Shown one piece after another: positions 1-8,253 of a stretch of 64,000 bases of DNA. Each line of letters opens with the position of its first letter. Position 1 is the first letter of the stretch. The stretch covers positions 310,001 to 374,000 of the forward strand of contig NZ_JAGXJY010000001.1 of NCBI RefSeq assembly GCF_019091085.1, read 5' to 3'. The position numbers and the translations under genes are program-made. This DNA comes from Mesorhizobium sp. GbtcB19 (GTDB lineage: Bacteria; Pseudomonadota; Alphaproteobacteria; Rhizobiales; Rhizobiaceae). The notes under the pieces are model-generated. The model saw only the letters and a program-made list of their open reading frames with translations. It was not told where the DNA came from and did not search any database.

Positions 1-297
1 CGCCTGTCGCGCGCCATGGCCGAGACGGCCGGCCGGCTGAAAGCGTTGGGCATCGCTCCGTGGATCGACCAGACTGCCGGCATGTTCCTGTGGTGCCGGC
101 TGCCCGACGGCATCGACGCCGCCGATGTCGCGCGGCATGCGCTCTCGGACAATGTCGTATTGGCGCCCGGCAACGCCTTCAGCCTGTCGCACACCGCCGG
201 CCGCTTCATGCGCTTCAACGTCGCGCAATGCGGGGACGAACGCGTCTTTCGGGCGCTCGATAACGCCATGGCCGCATCGCGGCGCAAAGCCGCCTAG
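1..297 (+). CDS. PLP-dependent aminotransferase-fold protein, C-terminal part (MocR/GntR type)
   Basis: Only the last 98 codons are present; the reading frame is open to the left edge. The visible part is the small C-terminal domain of a fold-type I PLP enzyme, with the segments GMFLWCRLPDG, VLAPGNAFS and FMRFNVAQ, which are typical of the aminotransferase half of MocR-like regulators (an N-terminal GntR helix-turn-helix fused to an aminotransferase fold). The HTH and the PLP lysine would lie outside the window, so a plain class I/II aminotransferase cannot be excluded. It is convergent with the MaoC gene, and a large palindrome fills the gap between them. Confidence 0.75.
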   Translation, partial: RLSRAMAETAGRLKALGIAPWIDQTAGMFLWCRLPDGIDAADVARHALSDNVVLAPGNAFSLSHTAGRFMRFNVAQCGDERVFRALDNAMAASRRKAA

Positions 298-330
298 ATG
301 GCCTGATCAGCCGGTGAGCCGACGCCGCAA

Positions 331-470
331 GGTCTGTCGAGATTCGGGTCAGGCCGAGTCGAAAATGGTGGGTTCCGAGAACCGGAGCGGAGCGTACTTT
401 TCGTACGTGAGCACCGGAAGCGGAGGAAGCCGCCATTTGCAGACCGGTCTCACCCGAATATCGGCAGACC
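331..470. repeat. Large imperfect palindrome between convergent genes
   Basis: The outer arms GGTCTGTCGAGATTCGGGT and ACCCGAATATCGGCAGACC pair with few mismatches. Inner arms AAATGGTGGGTTCC and GGAAGCCGCCATTT pair next, and the centre holds CGTAC-TTTT-CGTACG. The whole unit can fold as one long hairpin of about 140 nt. It looks like one of the dispersed intergenic palindromes of rhizobial genomes. Its right end touches the stop codon of the MaoC gene, so it may act as a bidirectional transcript end or stabiliser for the two convergent genes. Family name not assigned. Confidence 0.7.
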
Positions 471-964
471 TAACCTGCCCGCTTGCGGCGCTCATACATC
501 ATCACCAGCGTTTCGGCTGTCAGTGCCGGCTTCTGCTCGCCTTCGATCTCGACCGTGTTCTCCGCCTTCATCAGATACTGGCCGGGGCCGCGATCCTCCA
601 TGGAAAGCAGCGTCGTGCGCAGCCGGATGCGCGCGCCGACCCGCACCGGGGCCAGGAAGCGCACCTTGTCGAAGCCGTAGTTGAAGGCGGCTTGCGTGTT
701 TTCCGGCACGATGCCCATCTCCAGCGCCAGCGCGCCGATGATCGACAAGGTCAGGTAGCCATGCGCGATCGTGGTGCGGAACGGGCTCTGCCGTTTCGCC
801 CGCTCGGGATCGACATGGATCCATTGATGGTCGCCCGTGCACTCGGCGAACTGGTCGATGCGCTGCTGGTCGACCGTCGTCCAATCGGACACGCCGAGCT
901 CCTGCCCGGACATCGTGCGCAACTGTTCGAAAGTCGGCGGCGTTTTCGGCCGTGTCTCCGTCAT
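470..964 (-). CDS. MaoC family dehydratase
   Basis: A 164-residue single hot-dog protein of the MaoC/(R)-specific enoyl-CoA hydratase family, the group that includes NodN-like proteins. The hydratase-2 motif is visible around residues 38-70: FAECTGDHQWIHVD followed by TIAHGYLTLS, containing the conserved Asp and His that hydrate trans-2-enoyl-CoA to (R)-3-hydroxyacyl-CoA. Length fits a one-domain MaoC protein. It lies upstream of, but about 600 bp from, a phasin gene; (R)-3-hydroxyacyl-CoA could feed polyhydroxyalkanoate, but this link is inference only. The substrate chain length cannot be told from sequence. Confidence 0.88.
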   Translation of the reverse strand: MTETRPKTPPTFEQLRTMSGQELGVSDWTTVDQQRIDQFAECTGDHQWIHVDPERAKRQSPFRTTIAHGYLTLSIIGALALEMGIVPENTQAAFNYGFDKVRFLAPVRVGARIRLRTTLLSMEDRGPGQYLMKAENTVEIEGEQKPALTAETLVMMYERRKRAG

Positions 965-1147
965 TCCTGCCTTCCCATCACTCCTGCATGTCTCCCGACC
1001 ATGAAGCGGCGACCTCTGTCAATTCGTGGCCGCGCTATTTTCGCAGGTAGAGTTGATGCTTTCGCGGCAAGCCAGAACGCATGGGCGCACTAGCCGGTTG
1101 CATATCAGCGCGCCCTGAATTGCAAGCCAGGAATGCCGGCCAACCTA

Positions 1148-1573
1148 TTATTTGTCGTAGCCGGCCCGGATTTCCGCCATCGCATCCCTGATCCGGTCGC
1201 GCAGGATTTCGACCGATTCGGTGCTGGATTTCCGCACCAGGTCAGCCACTTCGCTGGCATTCTTCAGCGTCGTCTCGAACGACCTGCGGGCAAATTCGGC
1301 CTGCTTGGCCATCAGCTCCTGCGGATTGCCGGGCGTCTGGTAGTTCTGCGCCATCCGCGTGACCTCGTGCATGGCGTTCTGCACCATCTCATGCTGTCTC
1401 GCCAGCACCGAGGATGCGCCGGCCGCGCTCGTCCGGGCCGACTTTTCCAGCGCTTCGAGGTTCTTGCGATGGTGATCGAGGATCGCCTGGACATCGACAT
1501 TCGGCAACTTGAGGTCGCGGCCGAACCTGCTGAACATGTCGAGGAACGAGTCGGAACCCGGTTGTTTTGCCAT
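1148..1573 (-). CDS. Phasin family protein
   Basis: A 141-residue, helix-rich protein without signal peptide or membrane segment. The centre (residues 35-125) consists of amphipathic helices with the phasin-like pattern ILDHHRKNLEALEKSARTS, then QEFARRSFE-like and DLVRKSSTESVEILRDRI segments. Phasins coat polyhydroxyalkanoate granules and control their number and size. A strong ribosome-binding site (AGGGAGG) precedes the ATG. The MaoC gene upstream and DUF445 gene upstream are on the same strand, but the gaps are too wide to argue a tight operon. Some phasin-family proteins in this order bind membranes or stress proteins instead of granules, so the granule role is likely but not proven. Confidence 0.85.
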   Translation of the reverse strand: MAKQPGSDSFLDMFSRFGRDLKLPNVDVQAILDHHRKNLEALEKSARTSAAGASSVLARQHEMVQNAMHEVTRMAQNYQTPGNPQELMAKQAEFARRSFETTLKNASEVADLVRKSSTESVEILRDRIRDAMAEIRAGYDK

Positions 1574-1638
1574 GCTGTGCCTCCCTGCCAGCCGCCACGC
1601 GGCGCCCTATAAGCAGAATAGTGCGCGGCTAGTCCACG

Positions 1639-2934
1639 TCAATTGACCAGGAACAGCCGCTCAGCTGCGTAAAGCACCAGGCCGGCGAGCCCGCCGATGA
1701 TCATGCCGTTGAAACGGATATATTGCAGGTCCTTGCCGATGTTCATCTCTATAAGCCGCGTCAGTTGCGCCAGGTCCCAGCGCTTGACCTGGTCGGCGAT
1801 GAATTTCGACACCCCGCTCTTCTGGCTCTCGACGAAGGAGGCCAGCGCCACGACAAAACCCTGGTTCATGTCGGCCCTGATCTGGGCATCGTCGGCCAGA
1901 TGCCGGCCGACCTCGACGAACATGTTGGCGAGGTGCTCGCGGATCGTCGAATTCGGCGCGTTGACGTCCTGCTCGATGAACAGGCGCAGGCTTGTCCACG
2001 CATCGCCGGCCAGCGCCCTCACCTCCGGGCGGCCGAGAAAATCGCGCTTCAGCTTCTCGGCGCGCCTTGCATATTGCCTCGAGGTCCTGAGCCGCTCGAT
2101 GAAGGCGAGCGCGAAACGGTCGAATTCGGCGCGCATCGGATGCTCGGGATCGGCCCTCACCTCGTCGAGCAGTGAGCCGGCCGAAGCGACGATCTTCTTC
2201 AGGAGATAGGCGTCGGCGCGAAACAGGTTGAACAGCGACGGCAATTCCTCGCGGATCTTTTCGCGCATCGTCGCCAACGCCTGCTCGTCATTGAGGAAGC
2301 GCCCGACGACTCGCGTGAACTCGTCGAACAGCTTCTGATGGCGGCGATCGTCGGTCAGCGCCGACAACAGATCCGCCGCGAGCGGCGCCAGCGGCACCTT
2401 CTCGATCTGCTCGAGCATACGACTGGTGACGAAGTCGCGCAGGCCGGATTGCTCGACCGCCGTCAATGTCTGCGGCACCAGCCTCGCGACGAATCGCGAC
2501 AGGCCGGCGGCGCGCTCGGCATCGGCCAGCCAGTCGGCGACCAAGGCGGCGAAGTCGACCTCGGCGAGCTTTTCGCGCACCGGCTCCGGCGCCAGGAAAT
2601 TGGCCTCGATGAAGCGGCCGAGATTGTCGGCGATGCGGTGCTGGTTCTCCGGGATGATGGCCGTGTGCGGGATCGGCAGCCCGAGCGGCCGCCGAAACAG
2701 CGCCACCACGGCGTACCAATCGGCGAGGCCGCCAATGGTCGCCGCCTCGGCAAAGGCCGCGACGAAACCCAGCCACGGATAGGTAGCCTGGAACGACTTC
2801 GCCAGCGCAAAGACAAGGATGCAGAGGGCGAGCGCGGCGGCAGCAATGAATTTGGTGCGCCGCAATGCCGAGAGCTTTGATTGCGCATCGGCGTCGAACC
2901 GAACCGGCGCGAGAGCCGGAGCTGATTGTGACAT
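1639..2934 (-). CDS. DUF445 domain-containing membrane protein
   Basis: About 431 residues from the ATG at 2934; an in-frame GTG at 2958 would add eight residues but has no clear ribosome site. An N-terminal membrane helix (near residues 23-45, FIAAAALALCILVFALA) is followed by GGLADWYAVVALFRRPLGLPIPHTAIIP, the hallmark of the DUF445/YjiN family, then a long helical cytoplasmic or periplasmic body, and a C-terminal hydrophobic segment with FNGMIIGGLAGLVLYA. The family function is not known; it is usually described as a membrane-anchored protein of unassigned role. It diverges from rirA, with the iron box between them. Confidence 0.85.
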   Translation of the reverse strand: MSQSAPALAPVRFDADAQSKLSALRRTKFIAAAALALCILVFALAKSFQATYPWLGFVAAFAEAATIGGLADWYAVVALFRRPLGLPIPHTAIIPENQHRIADNLGRFIEANFLAPEPVREKLAEVDFAALVADWLADAERAAGLSRFVARLVPQTLTAVEQSGLRDFVTSRMLEQIEKVPLAPLAADLLSALTDDRRHQKLFDEFTRVVGRFLNDEQALATMREKIREELPSLFNLFRADAYLLKKIVASAGSLLDEVRADPEHPMRAEFDRFALAFIERLRTSRQYARRAEKLKRDFLGRPEVRALAGDAWTSLRLFIEQDVNAPNSTIREHLANMFVEVGRHLADDAQIRADMNQGFVVALASFVESQKSGVSKFIADQVKRWDLAQLTRLIEMNIGKDLQYIRFNGMIIGGLAGLVLYAAERLFLVN

Positions 2935-3050
2935 GGAAAGGCCGTTCCCTGTTTGCACGTGAACTTATCTAGAGCCTGCGCCGGCGAAACGCTCGCTCGA
3001 AGCGCAAAGGGCGTATCGGATCGCCATAAGCGCCAGCATGCACAAAAAGT

Positions 3051-3065
3051 TGACACGATTATTCA
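3051..3065. promoter_or_regulatory. Candidate iron-responsive operator (IRO box) upstream of rirA
   Basis: TGACACGATTATTCA matches the TGA-N9-TCA pattern described for RirA-bound IRO boxes in rhizobia. It lies 80 bp before the rirA start codon and about 115 bp upstream of the divergent DUF445 gene. A second perfect match precedes hmuP. The short pattern can occur by chance, so the support comes from its placement before an iron regulator and a heme operon. Confidence 0.55.
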
Positions 3066-3145
3066 GCTATGTAGGTGTCCAGTCTGGAATTGTTCCAAAC
3101 TATGGGCCATATTCCGGCTCAAGCTAATATTTTCGCGAGGACACC

Positions 3146-3607
3146 ATGCGGCTCACGCGCCAGACCAATTATGCGATGCGCATTCTGATGTATTGCGCCG
3201 CAAATAACGACAGGCTGAGCCGCATCCCCGAGATCGCCGCCGCCTATTCGGTGTCCGAACTGTTCCTGTTCAAGATCCTGCAGCCGCTGGTCGAGGCCGG
3301 CCTGGTCGAGACCGTGCGCGGCAGGAATGGCGGCGTGCGGCTTGGCCGCGCCGCGGAGCAGATCAGCCTGTTCGATGTCGTGCGCGTCACCGAAGAGAGC
3401 TTTGCCATGGCCGAGTGCTTCGAGAACGACGCGGCGGAATGCCCGCTGGTCGACAGCTGCGCGCTGAATTCGGCGCTGCGCGAGGCGCTCAACGCCTTCT
3501 TCGCCGTGCTTTCCCGCTACACCATTGCCGACCTCGTCGCCGCACGCCCGAACGTGCGCCATCTGCTCGGCATCGACCTTCTGGAACAGCGCGCCCCGGC
3601 GGCGTGA
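3146..3607 (+). CDS. rirA: Rrf2 family iron-responsive regulator RirA
   Basis: A 153-residue Rrf2-type winged-helix regulator. The DNA-binding part is at residues 1-70 (MRLTRQTNYAMRILMYCA ... GRNGGVRLGR). Cysteines fall at residues 91, 99 and 105 (CX7CX5C), exactly the positions that hold the iron-sulfur cluster in rhizobial RirA. RirA represses iron and heme uptake genes when iron is sufficient. The start is set by GAGGA six bases before the ATG. A TGA-N9-TCA box lies in its own promoter, suggesting autoregulation, and the neighbouring hmu operon carries another such box, so a local regulon is probable. Related Rrf2 proteins such as NsrR or IscR differ in cysteine spacing. Confidence 0.93.
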   Translation: MRLTRQTNYAMRILMYCAANNDRLSRIPEIAAAYSVSELFLFKILQPLVEAGLVETVRGRNGGVRLGRAAEQISLFDVVRVTEESFAMAECFENDAAECPLVDSCALNSALREALNAFFAVLSRYTIADLVAARPNVRHLLGIDLLEQRAPAA

Positions 3608-3676
3608 TCGCGCCTTGGCGGCTTGGTTTTCGAGAGGCGCCACCGATGACTTCCCCAGGTGCGACGCCGCCCATGA

Positions 3677-3887
3677 CTTCGTCATTCTAGGGCGGAGCAA
3701 GGAGCGCAGCGACGCAGCGCAGACCCTAGAATCCATTCCGTGACATTCGAGCGCCCCGGCGATGCAGAACTGGCGCCGTTGGCTCCAGCGCTCGTTCTGG
3801 ATCGCCGCATTCTTCGGTTGATGTAACGGAATGGATCCTCGGGTCTACGCGTCCGCTTCGCTCCCGCTCCGCCCGTGGATGACGAAG
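3677..3887. repeat. Long hairpin repeat, copy A
   Basis: This occupies most of the 317-bp gap between rirA and hmuV, which holds no convincing gene. The left arm begins CTTCGTCATTCTAGGGCGGA and ends GAATCCATTCCGT; the right arm begins ACGGAATGGATCCTCGGGTC and ends CCCGTGGATGACGAAG. The arms are inverted, about 65 bp each, with an inner pair (GGCGATGCAGAAC and GTTCTGGATCGCC). The whole unit can fold into one hairpin. A second copy with closely similar arms is at 41293-41476. rirA and hmuV converge on it, so it may serve as a transcript end. Confidence 0.85.
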
Positions 3888-3924
3888 ACGGGAAGGCTTC
3901 GGCAAATCTCCCTCGCCAACCGGC

Positions 3925-4713
3925 CTAAGCGGCGGATTGCGGCAGCACGAACGGCACGCTTCCCTCGGGCAGCGCGCCGACCTTCAGGCGGCAATCGAAC
4001 ACCCTCTCGATCAGCTCATCCTTGAGTACGTCCATTGGCGCGCCGGCGGCGGCCAGCTCACCTCGATGCAGTACGAAGATGCGATCGGCATACATGGCCG
4101 TCAAATTGAGGTCGTGCAGAATCGCCACGACCCCGCCGCCGCGCCGGGCGAAATCGCGGGCGATGTTCATGATGATGAGCTGATGCTTGACGTCGAGGCT
4201 GGAAACCGGCTCGTCGAGGAAGAGATAGCGCGGCCTTCCTTCCAGCACTGGCGCCCAAACCTGGCAGAGCACCCGGGCAAGCTGCACGCGCTGCTGCTCG
4301 CCGCCGGAAAGCTCCTGGTAGAAGCGGCCGGCGAAGCCGTCGAGGTCGACACGCGCCAGCGCCCGCTCCGGCAGGCGCGCATCCTCACCGGGCAATACGC
4401 CCGAGCGTCCGCCGATCAGGCCGAGGCGCACGATCTCACGCACGGTGAAGGGAAAGGACAGCGCCGTCGATTGCGGCAGCACCGCGCGCAACGTTGCCAC
4501 CTCCACCGGCTTCATCGAAACGAGGTCGCGACCGTTGAGCCTCACCGTTCCGGTATAGGCAAGCTCGCCGGTCAGCGCCTTGAGCAAGGTCGTCTTGCCG
4601 GATCCGTTCGGCCCGACGATCGCCGAAACCTCACCGGGGCGCGCCGCGAAGTCGACATGCGACACGATGCGCTTGCCGCCGACCGCCACCGAGATGTCGC
4701 GCGCTTCGATCAT
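3925..4713 (-). CDS. hmuV: Heme ABC transporter ATP-binding protein HmuV
   Basis: A 262-residue ABC ATPase from ATG 4713; a longer in-frame reading upstream overlaps hmuU and is low-complexity Arg/Ser/Cys-rich, so it was rejected. Walker A is GPNGSGKTT (near residue 38), the signature is LSGGEQQRVQLARVL, and Walker B is YLFLDEPVSSLD. The subfamily is that of iron-siderophore and heme importers. It energises HmuU to bring heme, delivered by HmuT, across the inner membrane. It is the last gene of the hmuPSTUV run, seven bases after hmuU, and presumably shares the iron-controlled promoter upstream of hmuP. Confidence 0.95.
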   Translation of the reverse strand: MIEARDISVAVGGKRIVSHVDFAARPGEVSAIVGPNGSGKTTLLKALTGELAYTGTVRLNGRDLVSMKPVEVATLRAVLPQSTALSFPFTVREIVRLGLIGGRSGVLPGEDARLPERALARVDLDGFAGRFYQELSGGEQQRVQLARVLCQVWAPVLEGRPRYLFLDEPVSSLDVKHQLIIMNIARDFARRGGGVVAILHDLNLTAMYADRIFVLHRGELAAAGAPMDVLKDELIERVFDCRLKVGALPEGSVPFVLPQSAA

Positions 4714-4720
4714 GGGCAGC

Positions 4721-5821
4721 TCACAAATCGACGATGCCGCGCTTGCGCAGCAGGATCCACAGGAAGAACGGCGCGCCGGCGACCGCGGTGACGATGCCGA
4801 TCGGCAGTTCGGCCGGCGCGACGATGGTGCGGGCGACCGAATCGGCGATGAGCAGCAGCGATGCGCCGAGCAAGGCGGACGCCGGCAGCAGGTAACGATT
4901 GTCCGGGCCGATCGCGAGCCGCAGGACGTGCGGCACGACGATGCCGATGAAACCGATGCCGCCGCTGACCGCGACCGAGGCGCCGACCGCTGCCGACACA
5001 CCGACAATGGCCGTGTATTTCAGCCGCTGCACCGGGATGCCGAGATGCCCCGCGGTCGCCTCGCCAAGCGCCAGCGCGTTGAGGCCGCGCGAGAGGAACG
5101 GCATCGCGGTCAGCGCCAGCACGATCACCGGACCGACGGTGCCGACCTTCTGCCATGTCGCGCCGGCCAGCGAGCCGAGTTGCCAGAAGGTCAGGTCGCG
5201 CAATTGCCGGTCGTCGGCCATGAAGATGAGAATACCCGTGAGCGCCATGGCAAGCGCGCTGATGGCGATGCCGGCAAGCAGCATCGTGGCGACAGACGTC
5301 CTGCCCTGTCGCGTGGCGATGGCGTAGAGCAGCAAGGTCACCGCGAGACCACCAAAGAAAGCCGCGAGCGGCAAGGCGAGCACGCCGAACGCCAGCGTGA
5401 CCGGCGCGAGCCATGTGGTGCCGAGCACGATGATCGCCACCGCGCCGAGGCTGGAACCGGCGGAGACGCCGATCAGGCCGGGGTCGGCAAGCGGATTGCG
5501 GAACAGTCCCTGCATCACCGCGCCGCAGACGGCGAGTGCCACGCCGATCAGCACGCCGAGCAGCACGCGCGGCATACGGATGTCATAGACGATCAGCTGG
5601 TCGCGCGCCGCAAGCGCCGCATCGGCCGGCACAGTGCCGGTGAACCAGTTGCGGATGACGCGGACGGCCGACGCATCGGAAGCGCCCGCCGTCAGCGACA
5701 GGAACACGGACAGCGCCAGCGCCAGGCACAAAAGCAGGATGACGAACCTTGCCCGGTTAGAACGGTCGCCGTCGGCTGCCATCACCCTGCTCGCGCCGCG
5801 AGCAATAGACTGTTCGGCCAT
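4721..5821 (-). CDS. hmuU: Heme ABC transporter permease HmuU
   Basis: A 366-residue FecCD-family permease with about nine or ten hydrophobic helices. Family segments are visible: IYDIRMPRVLLGVLIGVALA near residue 90, QGLFRNPLADPGLIGVSAG near 115-135, and GFIGIVVPHVLRLAIGPDNR near 285. These permeases form the inner-membrane channel of BtuCD-type importers. Its start lies six bases after the hmuT stop and its end seven bases before hmuV, so the three genes are surely co-transcribed. The N-terminal 28 residues are polar and cytoplasmic, slightly longer than in some homologues. Confidence 0.95.
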   Translation of the reverse strand: MAEQSIARGASRVMAADGDRSNRARFVILLLCLALALSVFLSLTAGASDASAVRVIRNWFTGTVPADAALAARDQLIVYDIRMPRVLLGVLIGVALAVCGAVMQGLFRNPLADPGLIGVSAGSSLGAVAIIVLGTTWLAPVTLAFGVLALPLAAFFGGLAVTLLLYAIATRQGRTSVATMLLAGIAISALAMALTGILIFMADDRQLRDLTFWQLGSLAGATWQKVGTVGPVIVLALTAMPFLSRGLNALALGEATAGHLGIPVQRLKYTAIVGVSAAVGASVAVSGGIGFIGIVVPHVLRLAIGPDNRYLLPASALLGASLLLIADSVARTIVAPAELPIGIVTAVAGAPFFLWILLRKRGIVDL

Positions 5822-5827
5822 CGCCGC

Positions 5828-6727
5828 TCAGTCCGTGACCTGGTTGCCATAGAGCGAGACGGCAAGATCGTGGATGGCGTCCGCCGTGCGTGGCCCGAAG
5901 CCGAGCAGATAGCCGCCCCACATGCTGATAATCTTGCGGTTCCGGTTCGCGCCTGCCGGTGTCGAAGCGACCGCCGGGTTGGCGAACAGCTCGTCTTCCG
6001 AGATCGGCGGTCCGCCCCCCTTCATCGTCAGGATCACATCCGGCTTGGCGCTGACGATCGCCTCGTCCGTCATCGACTTGTAGCCGGAGAAACCATCGAC
6101 CGCGTTGACGGCGCCCGCCAGCTTGATGATGCCTTCGGCGGCAGTATCGCTGCCCGCGGCAAGGATCTTGCCGCCCTGTGTCGACAGCACGAACAGCACG
6201 CGCTTGCGGTCCTTGATCGCCGCCGTCTGCTTTTCGGCCGCAGTCAGCTTCGCGTCCGTCTCCCCGGCAAGCTTCTCCGCCTTGGCGTCGACCCCCAAAG
6301 CCTTGCCGACGACGCGGATCTTTTCGAGGATGCCCTCATGGTTGAAGTGATCCGGCACCTCGATGAAAGCCACGCTCGACTTCTTCAGCACATCGACCGC
6401 TTCCTTCGGGCCGCTGCCCTGCAGCGCCAGGATTCCGGACGGATTGACCGACAGGACGCCTTCCGGTGACAGCGCGCGCATATAGCCGACATCCGGCAAC
6501 TTCGCCGCCGCCTCGGGATAATTGCTGGTCGAATCGCGGGCGACGAGACGGCCTTCTTCGCCGAGCGCATAGACGATTTCGGTGATCGAGCCGCCTATGG
6601 CGACGATCCGCGACGTATCGGAGAAGACGGAGGTCCCTTCCTCGGCGCCGGCCGGCAGCGCCGTGAAAGCAAGCAGGACACCGAGCATCGGCGCAAGCGC
6701 CGCGCGGGAACGGAAAACAACACGCAT
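5828..6727 (-). CDS. hmuT: Heme-binding periplasmic protein HmuT
   Basis: A 299-residue class III substrate-binding protein. A cleavable signal peptide spans about residues 1-28 (ending ALPAGA). The mature part starts with the SRIVAIGGSITEIVYALG segment typical of heme and siderophore binding proteins. Tyr82 in DVGYMRALSPEG is the likely heme-iron ligand, as in HmuT/ShuT relatives. The two lobes are linked by a long helix (residues 140-175). It receives heme from the outer-membrane receptor and hands it to HmuUV. It lies between hmuS (11-base gap) and hmuU (6-base gap). Confidence 0.95.
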   Translation of the reverse strand: MRVVFRSRAALAPMLGVLLAFTALPAGAEEGTSVFSDTSRIVAIGGSITEIVYALGEEGRLVARDSTSNYPEAAAKLPDVGYMRALSPEGVLSVNPSGILALQGSGPKEAVDVLKKSSVAFIEVPDHFNHEGILEKIRVVGKALGVDAKAEKLAGETDAKLTAAEKQTAAIKDRKRVLFVLSTQGGKILAAGSDTAAEGIIKLAGAVNAVDGFSGYKSMTDEAIVSAKPDVILTMKGGGPPISEDELFANPAVASTPAGANRNRKIISMWGGYLLGFGPRTADAIHDLAVSLYGNQVTD

Positions 6728-6738
6728 CGGGTCTTGCC

Positions 6739-7800
6739 TTATGCAGCGGTCGGGCTGGGAATGCGGGGCAGGTTCTCGGCGAGAAAACGCCAGTCCTCGC
6801 GCTCGCTTTCGCCCTCATGGCGCTTGCCGAAAAACTGGATGATCATCCCGCCATTGGCGTCATAGACCTCGAGCGAGGTGACATGACCGTCCTTGGTCGG
6901 CTTGCGCACCGCCCAGACCTCTTGGATGTGATCGGTCCTGAGATGCAGGTGGAAGGTCTCGTCGAGCACGTTGATCCACGGTCCCATCGGCTTGACCGAT
7001 TTGATCGGGCCGGAATGGATCTGGATGCAGCCTCGATTTCCCACGAAGAACATGATCGGCGTCTCGCCTTCCGCCGCGTGGTGGAACATGGCGCTGACGG
7101 CGTCCTTGTCGAGCAGCCAGGCGTAGTCTTGGCCGACCATGCGCACCGCCTCGCGGCGGCTGAGCTTCAGCGTCTTCAGCATGCCGAAGAACTGATGCAC
7201 GTCGGTCATCCGGCTCCAGCGGTCGCGCAGATCGTCGATCGAGGCAACCGACCCTCGAGTCTCGCCCTCACCTTCCGCCGCGCTTGGGAGGATCGCGACG
7301 GTCGGTTCCTGGTTCGACGATTCGAGGCCCGCCACCAGTTTCTGGTAGGCGTAGAGGTTCGAGGCGGGCCGCAAATGCACCTTGTGCACGGCCTCGCCCG
7401 CCGCGTCGAAGAACTGCAGGCTGCGGCGGATCTCGCCATCGTCACGCTTCTCGACGGCAAAGCCGTGCGCCCACACCTTCGGGAAGATGCGCAGGTCGAT
7501 GTTTTCGCCGAGCACCATGGCGTTGTGGTTGCCGGTGACGACCTTGTCGTAGACGCCGATCTTTTCATGTACGGCGCTCTCGTTGCGGGTCAGCGCCATC
7601 ACCTCGCCGACCGCCTCGAGGCCGGTCAGCAGATCGTTGACGCGCGGCTCGACGCGCACCGCGCTGATGCCGCATTGCGCCGCGACCAGCTCCGCTTCCG
7701 AAATGCCCAGTTGCGCCGAGAGGTCGCGCTCCCGCATCTTCGGATTTTCTTCTCGCGCCCGCCGGATCTCTTCCGGCGACGGTTTTACGCGCTGGTCCAT
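6739..7800 (-). CDS. hmuS: Hemin-degrading/heme trafficking factor HmuS
   Basis: About 353 residues from ATG 7800, which has an AGGTGG site five bases upstream; an in-frame GTG at 7809 is less well placed. The protein has the two repeated HemS/ChuX-like halves: residues 1-170 with RVNDLLTGLEAVGEVMALTRNE, and residues 190-350 with WSRMTDVHQFFGMLKTLKLSR and GNRGCIQIHSGPI. HmuS proteins bind heme in the cytoplasm after import and pass it on or open the ring. The N-terminal segment RAREENPKMRERDLSAQLGISEAELV is the usual family start. It sits between hmuP and hmuT in the operon. Confidence 0.94.
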   Translation of the reverse strand: MDQRVKPSPEEIRRAREENPKMRERDLSAQLGISEAELVAAQCGISAVRVEPRVNDLLTGLEAVGEVMALTRNESAVHEKIGVYDKVVTGNHNAMVLGENIDLRIFPKVWAHGFAVEKRDDGEIRRSLQFFDAAGEAVHKVHLRPASNLYAYQKLVAGLESSNQEPTVAILPSAAEGEGETRGSVASIDDLRDRWSRMTDVHQFFGMLKTLKLSRREAVRMVGQDYAWLLDKDAVSAMFHHAAEGETPIMFFVGNRGCIQIHSGPIKSVKPMGPWINVLDETFHLHLRTDHIQEVWAVRKPTKDGHVTSLEVYDANGGMIIQFFGKRHEGESEREDWRFLAENLPRIPSPTAA

Positions 7801-7846
7801 ATCGTCCACCTGTCGTGCCTGATATCTGCTCGTTTGCCATTTCCGG

Positions 7847-8053
7847 TCACTTGTTGAGGATCAGCTTGCCCTGGCGGGTGATCTTCAAACGGTAGAGCGC
7901 ACCGTGATGCTCGATGCCGATCTCGTGCTCGCCCTGGAACAGCGTGTTGCTGGACAGTGTCCTCACCGCCAGCGGCACCCTTTCGTAGCGCATCTGCGTG
8001 TCTTCCGGACGGCGGACGCGGTAGCGGAAGTCATTGGGATTGTGCGTGTTCAT
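7847..8053 (-). CDS. hmuP: HmuP/HemP family heme-uptake regulator
   Basis: A 68-residue basic protein. The ATG at 8053 is chosen because GAGGAAAGG lies nine bases upstream and because a longer reading to 8125 would cover the promoter and its iron box. The C-terminal half matches the HemP family: LFQGEHEIGIEHHGALYRL followed by KITRQGKLILNK. In Bradyrhizobium and Sinorhizobium the homologue is an activator needed for transcription of the heme receptor gene. Here it is first in the hmuPSTUV operon and divergent from the receptor gene, as expected for that role. Confidence 0.93.
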   Translation of the reverse strand: MNTHNPNDFRYRVRRPEDTQMRYERVPLAVRTLSSNTLFQGEHEIGIEHHGALYRLKITRQGKLILNK

Positions 8054-8117
8054 CGGGTCGGTCCTTTCCTCTGACGGCCGCCTTGGCCGCAGCCTCGTAA
8101 AATGCCGATTCAATTCT

Positions 8118-8132
8118 TGACTCAAATCATCA
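8118..8132. promoter_or_regulatory. Candidate IRO box in the hmuP/receptor divergent promoter
   Basis: TGACTCAAATCATCA fits TGA-N9-TCA. It is 64 bases upstream of the hmuP ATG and about 120 upstream of the receptor start. A weaker near-match, TGAGTCAACATTTAA, follows at 8164-8178 and could serve the receptor side. The AT-rich stretch 8105-8180 contrasts with the coding DNA around it and probably holds both promoters. RirA binding is inferred from the pattern and context. Confidence 0.55.
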
Positions 8133-8253
8133 TGTTTACTAGTCAGTGCATTACCGGACTAAATGAGTCAACATTTAACACGCCGGACATGATCAAAAAT
8201 GCGAGCGAGCCACCGGCCAGCCAGCTGCGAGCCTGAAAATCTGGAGTTGGGGC

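Noticed and set aside
4714..5007. N-terminal extension of hmuV by 98 codons
   Set aside because: It overlaps hmuU in another frame and is rich in Ser, Arg and Cys. The ABC domain begins naturally at the ATG at 4713.
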